From: DATFVA01 sp963721075
GTDB taxonomy: Bacteria > Bacteroidota > Ignavibacteria > Ignavibacteriales > Ignavibacteriaceae
Length of the DNA stretch: 64,000 nucleotides
NCBI GenBank assembly: GCA_963721075.1
Contig: CAVRHV010000020.1
Span: forward strand, 1-64,000
Direction: 5' to 3'
Part shown: in pieces, positions 7,345 to 15,803 of the stretch
Position numbering within the stretch: position 1 is the stretch's first letter
Layout: every line of letters begins with the position of its first letter
Notes under the pieces: model-generated
The model's input: only the letters and a program-made list of their open reading frames with translations
Database searches by the model: none
What the model was told of the DNA's origin: nothing
Translations under genes and position numbers: made by a program

Positions 7345-9054
7345 TTAATTCAACCCCATCAACTCGCGTGCACCCTTAAGGCTGGCTTCAGTAATATTTT
7401 CCCCGCTCATAAGCTTGGCAACCTCTTTTATTTTCTCTTCTTCGTTCAGCTTTCTGATTGAACTGGTCACTCTTTTATCGGAAGCACCTTTCTCAACGAT
7501 ATAATTCAGGTCGCCCTGTCCTGCTATCTGCGGAAGGTGAGTAATAGCAATTACCTGGTGAGCCGAGGCAAGTGACTTAAGCGAATTCCCGACTTTCTGC
7601 GCAATCCTTCCGCTCACACCGGTATCAATTTCATCAAAGATCAGCAAAGGCAGCTTATCATTTTTCGCAAGAATAGTTTTAAGAGAAAGCATGATCCTCG
7701 ATATCTCTCCGCCTGATGCAACTTTAATCAACGGCTTCACATCTTCGCCGGGATTAGTTGAGATATAGAACTCAACCGCATCTATTCCTTTGCTGTCTGC
7801 TTTAATTTTTTTCCCATTGATGAGCACAAAATCATCAGAAGCCGCAGCCTGCGCCTGTTCAAGTTTTACTTTGAAAACAGAGTCGGCAATTCCAAGTCCT
7901 GCCAGCACCTTTACCACTTCCTTCTCAACTTTTTTAGCAGACTCTTTTCTTTTAAGCGAAAGTTTCTCAGCGAGCTTTCCGGCGATATTGCGTGCAGAAG
8001 TAATTTCCTTTTCGAGTGACTCAATGTTGTGGCTGTAATTTTCAGCGGCATCGAATTCCTGTCCTATTTTTTCCCTGTAAGCCAGAACCGCCTCAACCGA
8101 ACCGCCGAATTTTTTCTTCAGGAGGGCAAGAGCGCCTAGTCTCTCACGAAGACGTTCAAGATTTTCCGGGTCCAGATCGATCTTAGAATTATATTTCCTT
8201 AAAAACTCTGCTGCATCCCGAACCTGGGCTATGATCGAATCAAACTCTTTTTCTATTTCGCCGAAGCTTTCGTCAATATCAAGCAGTTCATCGATCCGGT
8301 TCTTTATCTGCGTAAGCTGATCATGAACAGAATTCTCCGAATCAAAAAGACTTTCATACACAGAACCTGTTAGTCCCAGCAGCTTTTCCGAATTCTCCAG
8401 GATATTCAGATCACTGCTGATCTGCTCCTCTTCTCCTTCCTGCGGGGAAACGGCATCAATCTCCTTCATCTGGAAAGCATAGAAATCCTTCTTCTCTTTA
8501 AGGGATGATTCTTTCGCTTTCAGCTCATTAAGTTTTGATGACAGAGTCCTGACTTCTTTGAATGCTGTCGAATATTCTTCAAGCAATTGCTCCGTTCCGG
8601 CAAATTCATCGAGGAAATCTATGTGGGTTTCGGTGCGAAGGAGTGACTGATGTTCATGCTGTCCATGCAGATCAACCAGCAGATCGCCTATATCTTTTAT
8701 AACGGATAAAGGAACGGGAGTGTCGTTAACAAAACAGCGGTTAGCACCTTTAAGAGAGATTTCTCTGCGAAGGATCAGCTCGGGGAAAAATTCAATATCA
8801 TTTTCCTGCAGCAGTCGTTTTACTTTCTTATTAGACTCAACATCGAAGAACCCTTCAACAATAGACTTATTGGCATCCTTACGCACAACTTCAGTCGAAG
8901 CCCTTTCACCGAGCAGCAGTCCCATTGCATCAATTAATATCGATTTACCTGCACCTGTTTCACCCGTAATGATATTAAGTCCCTTCCCGAACTCAACATC
9001 AATCCTGTCAATGAGAGCATAGTCTTTTATGTGCAGTGATTTAAGCATTTTCAA
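7345..9054 (-). CDS. recN: DNA repair protein RecN
   Basis: This 569-residue SMC-like ATPase acts early in recombinational repair of double-strand breaks. Walker A is at residues 31-38 (GETGAGKS), the ABC signature near SGGEISRIMLSL and Walker B near LLIFDEIDTGVSG, separated by ~350 residues of coiled coil, as is usual for RecN. The length fits the family (about 550-570). The first two codons give MKM, so the start may be the third codon. The window also carries smc (55086-58682) and ku, the other break-repair and chromosome-maintenance genes seen here. The gene is intact, with no partner gene close on the same strand. Confidence 0.95.
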   Translation of the reverse strand: MKMLKSLHIKDYALIDRIDVEFGKGLNIITGETGAGKSILIDAMGLLLGERASTEVVRKDANKSIVEGFFDVESNKKVKRLLQENDIEFFPELILRREISLKGANRCFVNDTPVPLSVIKDIGDLLVDLHGQHEHQSLLRTETHIDFLDEFAGTEQLLEEYSTAFKEVRTLSSKLNELKAKESSLKEKKDFYAFQMKEIDAVSPQEGEEEQISSDLNILENSEKLLGLTGSVYESLFDSENSVHDQLTQIKNRIDELLDIDESFGEIEKEFDSIIAQVRDAAEFLRKYNSKIDLDPENLERLRERLGALALLKKKFGGSVEAVLAYREKIGQEFDAAENYSHNIESLEKEITSARNIAGKLAEKLSLKRKESAKKVEKEVVKVLAGLGIADSVFKVKLEQAQAAASDDFVLINGKKIKADSKGIDAVEFYISTNPGEDVKPLIKVASGGEISRIMLSLKTILAKNDKLPLLIFDEIDTGVSGRIAQKVGNSLKSLASAHQVIAITHLPQIAGQGDLNYIVEKGASDKRVTSSIRKLNEEEKIKEVAKLMSGENITEASLKGARELMGLN

Positions 9055-9115
9055 ACTTTAAATTGAACTGAAAATTAAATTATTTTGAATGGAATTTCAA
9101 AGTTTATAAGCAGAG

Positions 9116-9655
9116 TTACTGCTTATTTAAAAGCAGCTTTGAAGCCAAATAGAAAGCACAGATTGATTTTGAATCTATTATTTCACCCTTGTAGATTTTA
9201 TCCTCAATTTCCCCGAAGGTAAATTCCTTTACTTCCATACCAAACTCACCTTCCTCACGGTTATGCTCGCCGGGGGTAAGATCCTGAGCAAGGTAAAGAT
9301 GAAGTATTTCAGTACAGAAACCGGGAGTAGTTGAAATGGCACCAAGCTTCTGAAGGTTATCAGTCTTATACCCTGTTTCTTCCTGCAGCTCCCTGAAGGC
9401 ACAGTTCTCAGGTTCTTCATTGTTATCCAGCTTACCTGCGGGAAATTCCAGCATAAATTTTTCGAAAGGATAACGAAATTGTGAAACCATTATTAACTTA
9501 CCATCAGCCTTAACAGGCACTACAACAGCTCCGCCCGGATGCACAGCAATTTCTCTAATCCCATCGTTACCACTATCGTATTTTATCTTATCAACCCTCA
9601 GATCGAACACTTTCCCTCTGAATAAAATATCAGACTCCACAATTTTATAGTTCAT
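9116..9655 (-). CDS. Nudix hydrolase, ADP-ribose pyrophosphatase type
   Basis: The start is placed at 9655 (MNYKIVES) because a GGAGA ribosome-binding site lies upstream; an in-frame ATG eight codons earlier is less likely. The 179-residue protein carries a full Nudix box from Gly74 to about Tyr96, with the metal-binding REXXEE signature (Arg88, Glu89, Glu92, Glu93). The preceding FRYP...LEFPAGK segment is typical of the ADP-ribose pyrophosphatase (NudF) group, which hydrolyses ADP-ribose to AMP and ribose 5-phosphate. Substrate choice cannot be proven from this. It lies 61 bp downstream of recN's start side and is followed on the same strand by recN, so the two may be co-transcribed. Confidence 0.85.
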   Translation of the reverse strand: MNYKIVESDILFRGKVFDLRVDKIKYDSGNDGIREIAVHPGGAVVVPVKADGKLIMVSQFRYPFEKFMLEFPAGKLDNNEEPENCAFRELQEETGYKTDNLQKLGAISTTPGFCTEILHLYLAQDLTPGEHNREEGEFGMEVKEFTFGEIEDKIYKGEIIDSKSICAFYLASKLLLNKQ

Positions 9656-9730
9656 ACTTTCTCCGGTGTTTTGCTTCATAAGTTACAAAATTTCCAATAT
9701 TTAACCCGTGAACCGGGAAGATGGAATTTT

Positions 9731-9765
9731 AGAAAAAAAATTCCTGCCGTAATGACAGGAATTTC
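9731..9765 (-). terminator. Terminator of the S9 peptidase-DUF1232 unit
   Basis: AAATTCCTG / CAGGAATTT (9738-9746 with 9756-9764) forms a 9-bp stem followed on the minus strand by a run of eight T. It lies just past the stop of the gene at 9788. Confidence 0.75.
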
Positions 9766-9787
9766 TTATAAATAATATGATTAATAC

Positions 9788-10180
9788 TCAGCTGCGGTAG
9801 GAGGAGTCGTAATAAGGGATTAACTCGTGCCCCAGGAATTTCAGAACGGCAGTTATAACTCCAAGATCATCTAAATAACCTACCAGCGGAGCGATATCGG
9901 GAATGGCATCAACGGGACTGATAAAATATATAAGAGCGGCAACAACGATGGCCTTGCGGTGCCATGAAACAAGCGGATCTCTCATATATCTTACGAGCGC
10001 AAGTATATCTTTTGCAAATGAAATTTTCTTTCCGACACGTTCGAGTTTTTCCCAGAGATTCTCTTCAACATAATTCATTTTCTCACTGGTTTCTTCTTCG
10101 CTTTCTCCTCCGAAATCAAGGGCGTCAAACTCTTCAAGTTCGGTCATTTCATTTCCGTCCTGGAAATCTGTTTCTTTCAT
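9788..10180 (-). CDS. YkvA-type DUF1232 membrane protein
   Basis: This 130-residue protein has an acidic N-terminal half (EFDALDFGGESEEETSE) and a C-terminal DUF1232 domain with the family hallmark YFISPVDAIPDIAPLVGYLDD, a short hydrophobic helix pair ending in an acidic turn. The family is widespread and functionally uncharacterised; members are predicted to sit at the inner membrane. It starts 2 bp after the S9 peptidase gene, so translation is probably coupled, and both end at the terminator at 9731-9765. Confidence 0.85.
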   Translation of the reverse strand: MKETDFQDGNEMTELEEFDALDFGGESEEETSEKMNYVEENLWEKLERVGKKISFAKDILALVRYMRDPLVSWHRKAIVVAALIYFISPVDAIPDIAPLVGYLDDLGVITAVLKFLGHELIPYYDSSYRS

Positions 10181-10182
10181 TG

Positions 10183-10716
10183 CTACTCCTTTTTATGTTT
10201 TTCAAACCAGTCAAAAATAGTCTTCCACCAAAGTTCAGCATTTTGCGGCTTAGTTACAAAATGATATTCGTCGGGAAAATACAATAATTCACTTTCTACT
10301 CCCTGCCTCTGCAGAGCCGTAAAGAGCTGGAATGCCTGTCCTTCGGGAACCCGGAAGTCATTTGCACCCTGGACGATAAGCATTGGCGTCTTTGCATTTT
10401 GAATATAATTACTGGGAGACCACTTTTTGTAGGATTCAGGATTATTCCAGGGTGTTCCGTTCAACTCCCATTCTACAAACCACAATTCTTCCGTGGTTCC
10501 GTACATACTTTTAAGATCATATACCCCATCGTGGGAAACAAGGGCATTAAACCTGTCTGTATGCCCTTCTATCCAGTTGATCATAGTACCGCCGTAAGAA
10601 GCTCCTGCAGCGAAGAGGTTCTTCTTATCGATATAGCTGAAGTTTTTAAGTGCATAATCTGTTGCATTCATTATATCCTTATAAGGGTCGCCGCCCCAGT
10701 TATCCCTGATAAGCAT
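10183..10716 (-). CDS. S9 peptidase, C-terminal fragment (alpha/beta-hydrolase core)
   Basis: This is the third in-frame piece of the peptidase described at 11424-12215. It holds the catalytic hydrolase core: NWGGDPYKD, the nucleophile elbow GASYGGTM (Ser in GXSYGG), the acid in QGANDFRV and the histidine in FPDEYHF. The preceding piece (10700-11458) runs out of frame at TAA after DAYQG. Removing one G near 10703-10706 joins the frames and gives a normal family sequence. All catalytic residues are therefore encoded, but not in one open frame. Confidence 0.8.
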   Translation of the reverse strand: MLIRDNWGGDPYKDIMNATDYALKNFSYIDKKNLFAAGASYGGTMINWIEGHTDRFNALVSHDGVYDLKSMYGTTEELWFVEWELNGTPWNNPESYKKWSPSNYIQNAKTPMLIVQGANDFRVPEGQAFQLFTALQRQGVESELLYFPDEYHFVTKPQNAELWWKTIFDWFEKHKKE

Positions 10717-11458
10717 CGGTCAGTTTCTGTCCGTACCCGGTGCTTCCGGTCGGGTTCGGGGCTATTACAACATAACCTTTTGAGGCAAACAATTGTGTGT
10801 TCCATCTGTAGTGAAAATCATCGCTCCAGTGACCCTCGGGACCTCCATGAATAAGCAGTATCATCGGGTATGTTTTTGTTGAATCGAAAAACGGAGGTTT
10901 AACAAGGATCGACTGCTGTTTTTCACCCTGAGCTCCTTTGTACCAGAATGTTTCGATCGGGATCATCTTGATGTTCGCCAGGCGGTCTTTATTAAGAGCA
11001 GTCAGCTGTTTAATGTTACTTCCTTCGGTATTCATAGAGAATATTTCTGTAGGCAGGTTGTTCCTCTGCTGTTCGAAATACAGTGTATTGCCGTTGGGGG
11101 AAACGGTTACAGAAGCATTATCGTGCTCTTTCAGCAGCATATCAATTTTCTCAGATGAGATATCAATCTTGTAAACCGAGCTGTAGATTTCATTCTCTGC
11201 TATGAAATAGATGGTTTTTGAATCGGGTGACCAGGTGAACTGTCCTACTGATCTGTCGAAATCACCGGTAATCATCTTTCGGCTGCCTGTTGAACGATCG
11301 TATAAAATAAGATTCTGCTGGCCCGACTCATGTCCCGCTTCACTCATAGAAACATAAGCTATATACTTCCCGTCAGGCGAATAAACCGGCTGGTTATCGT
11401 TTCCGGGACTATCAGATATCTTTTTAAGCGGAGCTGCTGCTATTATCAGTAACATCAC
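10700..11458 (-). CDS. S9 peptidase, middle fragment (propeller end and hydrolase start)
   Basis: This is the second in-frame piece of the peptidase described at 11424-12215. It contains more beta-propeller blades (VYSPDGKYIAYV, TWSPDSKTIYF) and the start of the alpha/beta-hydrolase domain (MILLIHGGPEGHWSD, a typical oxyanion-loop HGGP motif, then NPTGSTGYG). The switch from the N-terminal piece falls within 11424-11458, in or near an AGC/GCT-repeat stretch, and fits one extra base. Confidence 0.8.
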   Translation of the reverse strand: MMLLIIAAAPLKKISDSPGNDNQPVYSPDGKYIAYVSMSEAGHESGQQNLILYDRSTGSRKMITGDFDRSVGQFTWSPDSKTIYFIAENEIYSSVYKIDISSEKIDMLLKEHDNASVTVSPNGNTLYFEQQRNNLPTEIFSMNTEGSNIKQLTALNKDRLANIKMIPIETFWYKGAQGEKQQSILVKPPFFDSTKTYPMILLIHGGPEGHWSDDFHYRWNTQLFASKGYVVIAPNPTGSTGYGQKLTDAYQG

Positions 11459-12215
11459 TCAGCTTAATGGTATAGATCTCGTTATTGGTGCTTATCGCAA
11501 CCATCGTGTCGGGATTCATAGTGATTGCGATTTCTTTTCCATCGGGAGAGAACGAATAATCATTGGCGCTCCCCAGAGCGATTGGCGGAACATCTTTTTC
11601 CTTATGCAGGAACAGATCAGTATACTTCTTCGTTTTCGTATCAAGTAAAAAGAGGTGACTGAATTTCCCGCCTCTCCATTCATTCCAGTGCCTGAAAAGA
11701 AGATGCTTGAAAATGCTTGCCTTTACCTTGCTGTTCTCTTTTTCCTCTGCCTTCTGCTTATTGCATGCATCAGTCGCGCATTCGGGATATACAGAAGAGG
11801 CAAACAAAATCTTTGAACCGTCCGGAGACCATACTATACCTGAAGCACCCGTAGAAATATCACCCATTAATTCTTCACCCGAACCATCATAATTGCATGT
11901 CCATATTTTACCGTCTCTTATGAACGCGATTTTTTTACCGTCGGGAGAGAATACGGGTCCCGATTCATTTTTATCGGAATTTTTTAAGGGCCGCAGGTCG
12001 CTGCCGTCTGAATTAACCAGATAAATATCTGTATTCCCCTTGTTTGCTTTCATATTATATTCTGTTACAGAAAATGCTATTGTTTTGCCGTCAGGAGAGA
12101 GTGAATATGTGCCGATTCTCTTCATTGCCCAGAGATCATCAACTGTTAAAGGGTGTTTTGATTGAGAATGAACTATGAAGGGAATTAAAACCATTAAAAA
12201 GAGTAATTTTTTCAT
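11424..12215 (-). CDS. S9 family prolyl-oligopeptidase-like peptidase, N-terminal fragment (gene frameshifted twice)
   Basis: Together with 10700-11458 and 10183-10716 this makes one secreted serine peptidase of ~670 residues (dipeptidyl aminopeptidase/acylaminoacyl-peptidase type). Such enzymes cleave short peptides; a seven-bladed beta-propeller restricts access to the active site. The start is placed at 12215 because the protein then opens with a signal peptide (KKLLFLMVLIPFIVHS). This piece carries PD40-type propeller blades (SLSPDGKTIAF, VFSPDGKKIAF, VWSPDGSKILF). The gene is split by two inferred frameshifts, at ~11440 and ~10705, each explained by one extra base. All domains and catalytic residues survive across the pieces, so a sequencing error is at least as likely as a pseudogene. 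DUF1232 follows in the same unit. Confidence 0.8.
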   Translation of the reverse strand: MKKLLFLMVLIPFIVHSQSKHPLTVDDLWAMKRIGTYSLSPDGKTIAFSVTEYNMKANKGNTDIYLVNSDGSDLRPLKNSDKNESGPVFSPDGKKIAFIRDGKIWTCNYDGSGEELMGDISTGASGIVWSPDGSKILFASSVYPECATDACNKQKAEEKENSKVKASIFKHLLFRHWNEWRGGKFSHLFLLDTKTKKYTDLFLHKEKDVPPIALGSANDYSFSPDGKEIAITMNPDTMVAISTNNEIYTIKLSDVTDNSSSSA

Positions 12216-12420
12216 TAAAAGCCTCGATTTGAATTTGTGCCTGCAGGGAATTTGAATATGATGCATTTTGTTTCCCCGATCGCCTTCCAAAAATAGCCCA
12301 ACTTGTTTATAAAGGCAACGTTAAGCCATTTGCATCACATAATATTCGGGGTTTGGAAAAGATTGAGTAAATTGCACCCCGAAAAATTAAATCACCATAA
12401 AATTCCCCGGAAAATCAAAG

Positions 12421-13122
12421 ATGATATTTCTACCCGGCAGCAACAACCAGGTCAGTTTTTTCTTCAGCAGTACTGAAGTTAATTCAAAAAAAGTAGTCAT
12501 TATAGGACCCGGAACCATCGAAATTGCTCAAAAAATCAACCTCGGGGAACCATCAAAGATCATAATTATAGTTGATGATTATGATTCGCTTATTACCACG
12601 AGATACAGGCTGGAAAATTCGGGAGAAAAGAATATTGAGGTTCGTATGATGGAGTATGACAACACCGACTTCCGGAAAGAATCAATAGACATTGTTTATG
12701 CGCAGGCTTCTGTGTCGGTGCCGGCAAGAAATAAGATAACCAGGGAGATCAAAAAAATTCTGACGCCTGACGGGATTTACTGCGCGGGTGAAATTGTAAT
12801 GCTCAAAGATAACCCTCCGGAGTTTGTACAGGATATCTGGCAGTCATCTGATATACTGCCCCTTAATATCAGCAGCGCCGATAAGTATTATGAGGAAAGA
12901 GGGTTCGAAATAATCGACAAAAAGGATCTCTCATTTACATTGAAGGATTTTTACCGGGAAAGTGAAAAGCTGCTGGCAAATGAGACTAAAGATTTGAGTG
13001 AGCAGGAAAAAAGCTACCACAAAAAATTACTTAAGAAAATTAGTCACGAATCCAATGCATACTTAAAGCTGGGAGGAGATGCATATATGGGATTTATGGC
13101 GTTAATAATGAGGAAAAAATAA
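12421..13122 (+). CDS. SAM-dependent methyltransferase-like protein
   Basis: This 233-residue soluble protein has a Rossmann-type N-terminal half: a glycine turn VVIIGPGTIEIA near residue 26, a strand ending in acidic residues (IIIIVDDYD), and a later IDIVYAQASVSV segment matching motif 4/5 of class I methyltransferases. The C-terminal part is helical and charged. Substrate and reaction are not evident. The next gene, an rRNA uridine methyltransferase, starts immediately after the stop codon at a TTG, so the two are very likely co-translated. The start at ATG 12421 has no strong ribosome-binding site. Confidence 0.55.
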   Translation: MIFLPGSNNQVSFFFSSTEVNSKKVVIIGPGTIEIAQKINLGEPSKIIIIVDDYDSLITTRYRLENSGEKNIEVRMMEYDNTDFRKESIDIVYAQASVSVPARNKITREIKKILTPDGIYCAGEIVMLKDNPPEFVQDIWQSSDILPLNISSADKYYEERGFEIIDKKDLSFTLKDFYRESEKLLANETKDLSEQEKSYHKKLLKKISHESNAYLKLGGDAYMGFMALIMRKK

Positions 13123-13494
13123 TTGAAGCGCGGCGATATACTGGAATTTCAGATTGAAAAATATGCATTTGAAGGTAAGGGTATTTCCAGGGTTAAGAAG
13201 GAAGATTCCGATGAGAAAAAATCCGGTTATGTTGTTTTTGTAAACGGGTCATATCCCGGGGACAAGGTTGAAGCGAGAATTACCAAAACAAAAAAATCAT
13301 ATGCCGAAGCAGTTACCGAAAGAATTTTAACTCCCTCTCCTTTCAGAATAGAAGCCAGGTGCAGGTATTTCGGAGTATGCGGAGGCTGCAAACAGCAGGA
13401 TCTTAATTATTCCGTTCAGCTCAGCTACAAGCATGACCAGGTCCAGGAAATTTTTGAAAGAATGGGCGGACTGACGTGGCTTCGAGATGGATGA
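13123..13494 (+). CDS. rlmD: 23S rRNA (uracil-5-)-methyltransferase RlmD/RumA-type, N-terminal fragment (gene frameshifted twice)
   Basis: With 13487-13825 and 13757-14573 this makes one TrmA/RlmCD-family enzyme of ~480 residues that methylates C5 of a uridine in 23S rRNA using SAM. This piece holds the TRAM RNA-binding domain (about residues 1-68) and three cysteines of the 4Fe-4S site, Cys80, Cys86 and Cys89 in CRYFGVCGGC. It starts at a TTG directly abutting the previous stop codon; the family N-terminus supports that start. The frame breaks near 13480, where one extra base fits. All conserved motifs are present across the three pieces, so I expect the real gene to be intact. The RlmD versus RlmC or TrmA-like choice is not certain. 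Confidence 0.8.
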   Translation: MKRGDILEFQIEKYAFEGKGISRVKKEDSDEKKSGYVVFVNGSYPGDKVEARITKTKKSYAEAVTERILTPSPFRIEARCRYFGVCGGCKQQDLNYSVQLSYKHDQVQEIFERMGGLTWLRDG

Positions 13495-13825
13495 TATCAT
13501 CCCTTCGGAAAAAGAATTCTATTACCGGAACAAAATGGAGTATTCATTTGCCGATAAGCGCTGGCTGACAAAACAGGAAATCGAATCCGGTGAGGTTCTT
13601 GATAAAGACTTTGCGCTTGGACTGCATGTGCCGGGCGTATACGATAAAGTGCTGGATATCGAAGAGTGTTTCCTTACAGTCGCCTTTAAGCAACGATATA
13701 CTGAACTTCACAAGGAAATTTTTCAAGGACAGAAATATTTCAATCTATTCGACAAAAACTCACACAGGATACCTCCGCAACCTTGTTATAAAGCAGTCGC
13801 ACCGCAAATCGGCTCAGGCAGGTGA
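13487..13825 (+). CDS. rRNA uracil methyltransferase, middle fragment
   Basis: This is the second piece of the gene described at 13123-13494. It begins with DIIPSEKEFYYRNKMEYSF, the standard start of the central domain of this family, and runs to about 13757. There the reading frame shifts within a run of five A (13754-13759); dropping one A restores the normal KTHTGYLRNL motif in the next frame. Codons beyond that point in this frame are not real coding sequence. Confidence 0.75.
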   Translation: MDDIIPSEKEFYYRNKMEYSFADKRWLTKQEIESGEVLDKDFALGLHVPGVYDKVLDIEECFLTVAFKQRYTELHKEIFQGQKYFNLFDKNSHRIPPQPCYKAVAPQIGSGR

Positions 13826-14573
13826 TAAAAAAGGACTTATGGTTAACCTTGTGACTGCAGAAGAAAACGATGAACTGATGAAAGCTTATTCAGAGCAGCT
13901 TGTACAAAAGTTTCCTGATATCACTACTATCATAAACAACATTAACCTGAAAAAAGCCTCTGTAGCAACGGGAGATTACGAAAAAGTTTATTATGGCGAC
14001 GGGTTTATCTATGATTACATAGGAAAGTATAAATTCAGGATAAGTGCGAATTCATTCTTCCAGACAAATACGCTGCAGGCTGAGAACCTTTACGATACAG
14101 CTCTTGAATTTGCTGAACTGCAGGGAGATGAAATTGTTTACGATCTGTACTCGGGTGCAGGTACGATAGCCATCTATCTTTCCGAGAAGGTAAAAGAAGT
14201 CTATGCGTTTGAATCTGTTGAATCGGCTGTAAAGGATGCTGAAGAGAATGCGGTGATAAATGATATTAAGAACGTGGAATTTATTACTGCCGATTTATAT
14301 AAATCCTTTCTGCCTCTTATTAATGAAAAGAAACTGCCCAAACCCGATGTAGTAATTGCAGATCCGCCAAGGAGCGGAATGCATAAGAATACTGTCGCAG
14401 ATATCGTAAATCTTAATCCCGCGAAAATAGTGTACGTAAGCTGTAATCCCACGACTCAGGTAAGGGACATAAAGATGCTGATCGAGGCCGGTTACAAATT
14501 ATTAAAAATACGCCCCGTCGATATGTTCCCCCACACCTACCATATTGAGAATGTCGCTGTTCTGACAAAATAA
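13757..14573 (+). CDS. rRNA uracil methyltransferase, C-terminal catalytic fragment
   Basis: This is the third piece of the gene described at 13123-13494. It carries the methyltransferase domain: SAM-binding DLYSGAGTIAIYL, the catalytic region IADPPRSGM, and the nucleophilic cysteine in YVSCNPTTQ that attacks C6 of the target uracil. The C-terminus (PVDMFPHTYHIENVAVL) is a perfect family ending. The frame is open upstream to about 13590, but the family match begins only at KTHTGYLRNL. Confidence 0.85.
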
Positions 14574-14600
14574 AAAACCTGCCTTCATTCAGGCAGGTTA
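14566..14600 (-). terminator. Terminator of the PepSY-like gene
   Basis: A perfect 9-bp stem AACCTGCCT / AGGCAGGTT (14576-14599) is followed on the minus strand by TTTTTATTTT. It lies between two convergent genes and serves the minus-strand gene at 14642. Confidence 0.75.
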
Positions 14601-14641
14601 CAAATCATAAAGGTTAAATAACCCGAATATGACCGGTTTTA

Positions 14642-15118
14642 TTAGTCTTTATCCTCTTTCTTTTCATTTTCCTCTTTACTTTCCATTTTCTTACGCAGAG
14701 GATTGCCGTCTTTATCGAACATTACGTCCTTTGAACCTTTGGCATTTTTTATTTCAGCTTCATATTTAACATTGCCTTTATTATCCACAATCTTTGCAGC
14801 ACCTGATAGTGTATATCCTTTATAGTTATTGTTTATAAAACTGACTACTCCGGAAGGCAAAGCAGACACATCAACTTCGCTTTCGGTTTCAAGGATATTT
14901 CCTTCATTATTAATGACTACCGAAAAATTGTTATCATTTTCTTTATAGTTCGCCTCGTAGTTCATTCCTTCTTTATCCCAGGAAACGTCCGTTGCCTTAG
15001 GATGAGCTTTCTGAAATGCCATAGTTACATTTTCGGGAACTTTAATATCATTTTTCTGCTGTGCCAGAACCGAAACACTGAAGATCAGCAGAAATGCCGC
15101 TATCGTTAATTTGTACAT
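14642..15118 (-). CDS. PepSY-like periplasmic protein
   Basis: This 158-residue protein has a signal peptide ending at VLA before QQK. The mature part resembles the PepSY-like (PF11396-type) domain of Bacteroidota: VPENVTMAFQKAHPKATDVSWDK, then EANYKENDNNFSVVINNEG, and a second half-repeat VSFINNNYKGYTLSGAAKI. These periplasmic proteins are structurally known but have no clear function. The C-terminal ~20 residues are almost all Lys and Glu. The gene stands alone between convergent rRNA methyltransferase and efflux genes and has its own terminator. Confidence 0.75.
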   Translation of the reverse strand: MYKLTIAAFLLIFSVSVLAQQKNDIKVPENVTMAFQKAHPKATDVSWDKEGMNYEANYKENDNNFSVVINNEGNILETESEVDVSALPSGVVSFINNNYKGYTLSGAAKIVDNKGNVKYEAEIKNAKGSKDVMFDKDGNPLRKKMESKEENEKKEDKD

Positions 15119-15227
15119 CTTTCTTCTCCTTTTGTTTTATTTACGAATGTAATATCTAAAAAAAATCTGTATTTAATCTGGAAGATACGGGTGATAAATG
15201 TCAATCTTCATATAACTCAGATAAAGA

Positions 15228-15803
15228 TCACTTATTTACTCGTTTTTTGGAAATTGACAACAAGACAGGAAGAATAAAGAGCAGAAGTAAGCTGGATAAT
15301 GTAAAACCTCCTATAACCGCTAATGCTAACGGCTGCTGCATCTGGGAACCGGCTCCAATACCCAGTGCGAGCGGCATGAGGGCGAGAATAGCCGCAAGTG
15401 CAGTCATAATGATTGGGCGCGAACGGACCACACTTGCATTAATTACGGCTTCCTGTCTTTCCATTCCCCTCTTACTGAAAATGAAAAAGTAATGAGTGAG
15501 AAAGATGCTGTTCTCGGCCACAATTCCTACCATCATTATTGCCCCCATAAAGCTTGATATGTTAAAATTGACATTTGTTACCCATAGAGCTAAAACAACA
15601 CCGAACAGAGAGAGGATAGCAACGAAGTAAATGGAGAATGCAACCATAAATCTTTCAAACTCAATCACCAGAACGAGCAGTACTAAAAGTGAAGCAGCAA
15701 TCAGAACTTTCAGCAGTCCGCTGAAAGATTCCTGCTGGGTTTGAAAAGTTCCGCCGTATTCCAGAGTAACACCTGACGGCAGATTAATTTCCTGTTTAAT
15801 AAA
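15228..15803 (-). CDS. RND efflux pump, C-terminal fragment
   Basis: This is the last ~190 residues of the RND pump described at 15710-18274. It holds the final transmembrane helices, including SFMGAIMMVGIVAENSIFL, the usual TM10-11 region, and ends in the typical SISKKR tail. The frame switches at about 15801-15803, where the minus strand has a run of three T; a fourth T would give KNFIKQEINLPSGV and restore a full-length pump. Confidence 0.8.
   Translation of the reverse strand, partial: FIKQEINLPSGVTLEYGGTFQTQQESFSGLLKVLIAASLLVLLVLVIEFERFMVAFSIYFVAILSLFGVVLALWVTNVNFNISSFMGAIMMVGIVAENSIFLTHYFFIFSKRGMERQEAVINASVVRSRPIIMTALAAILALMPLALGIGAGSQMQQPLALAVIGGFTLSSLLLLFILPVLLSISKKRVNK

Noticed and set aside
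10183..12215. Three separate small genes on the minus strand
   Set aside because: The pieces hold consecutive domains of one S9 peptidase with the catalytic residues in normal order; the breaks fit single extra bases.
13123..14573. Programmed ribosomal frameshifting in the rRNA methyltransferase gene
   Set aside because: There is no slippery heptamer with a downstream stem at both breaks, two shifts in one gene would be unusual, and many other genes in the window break the same way.
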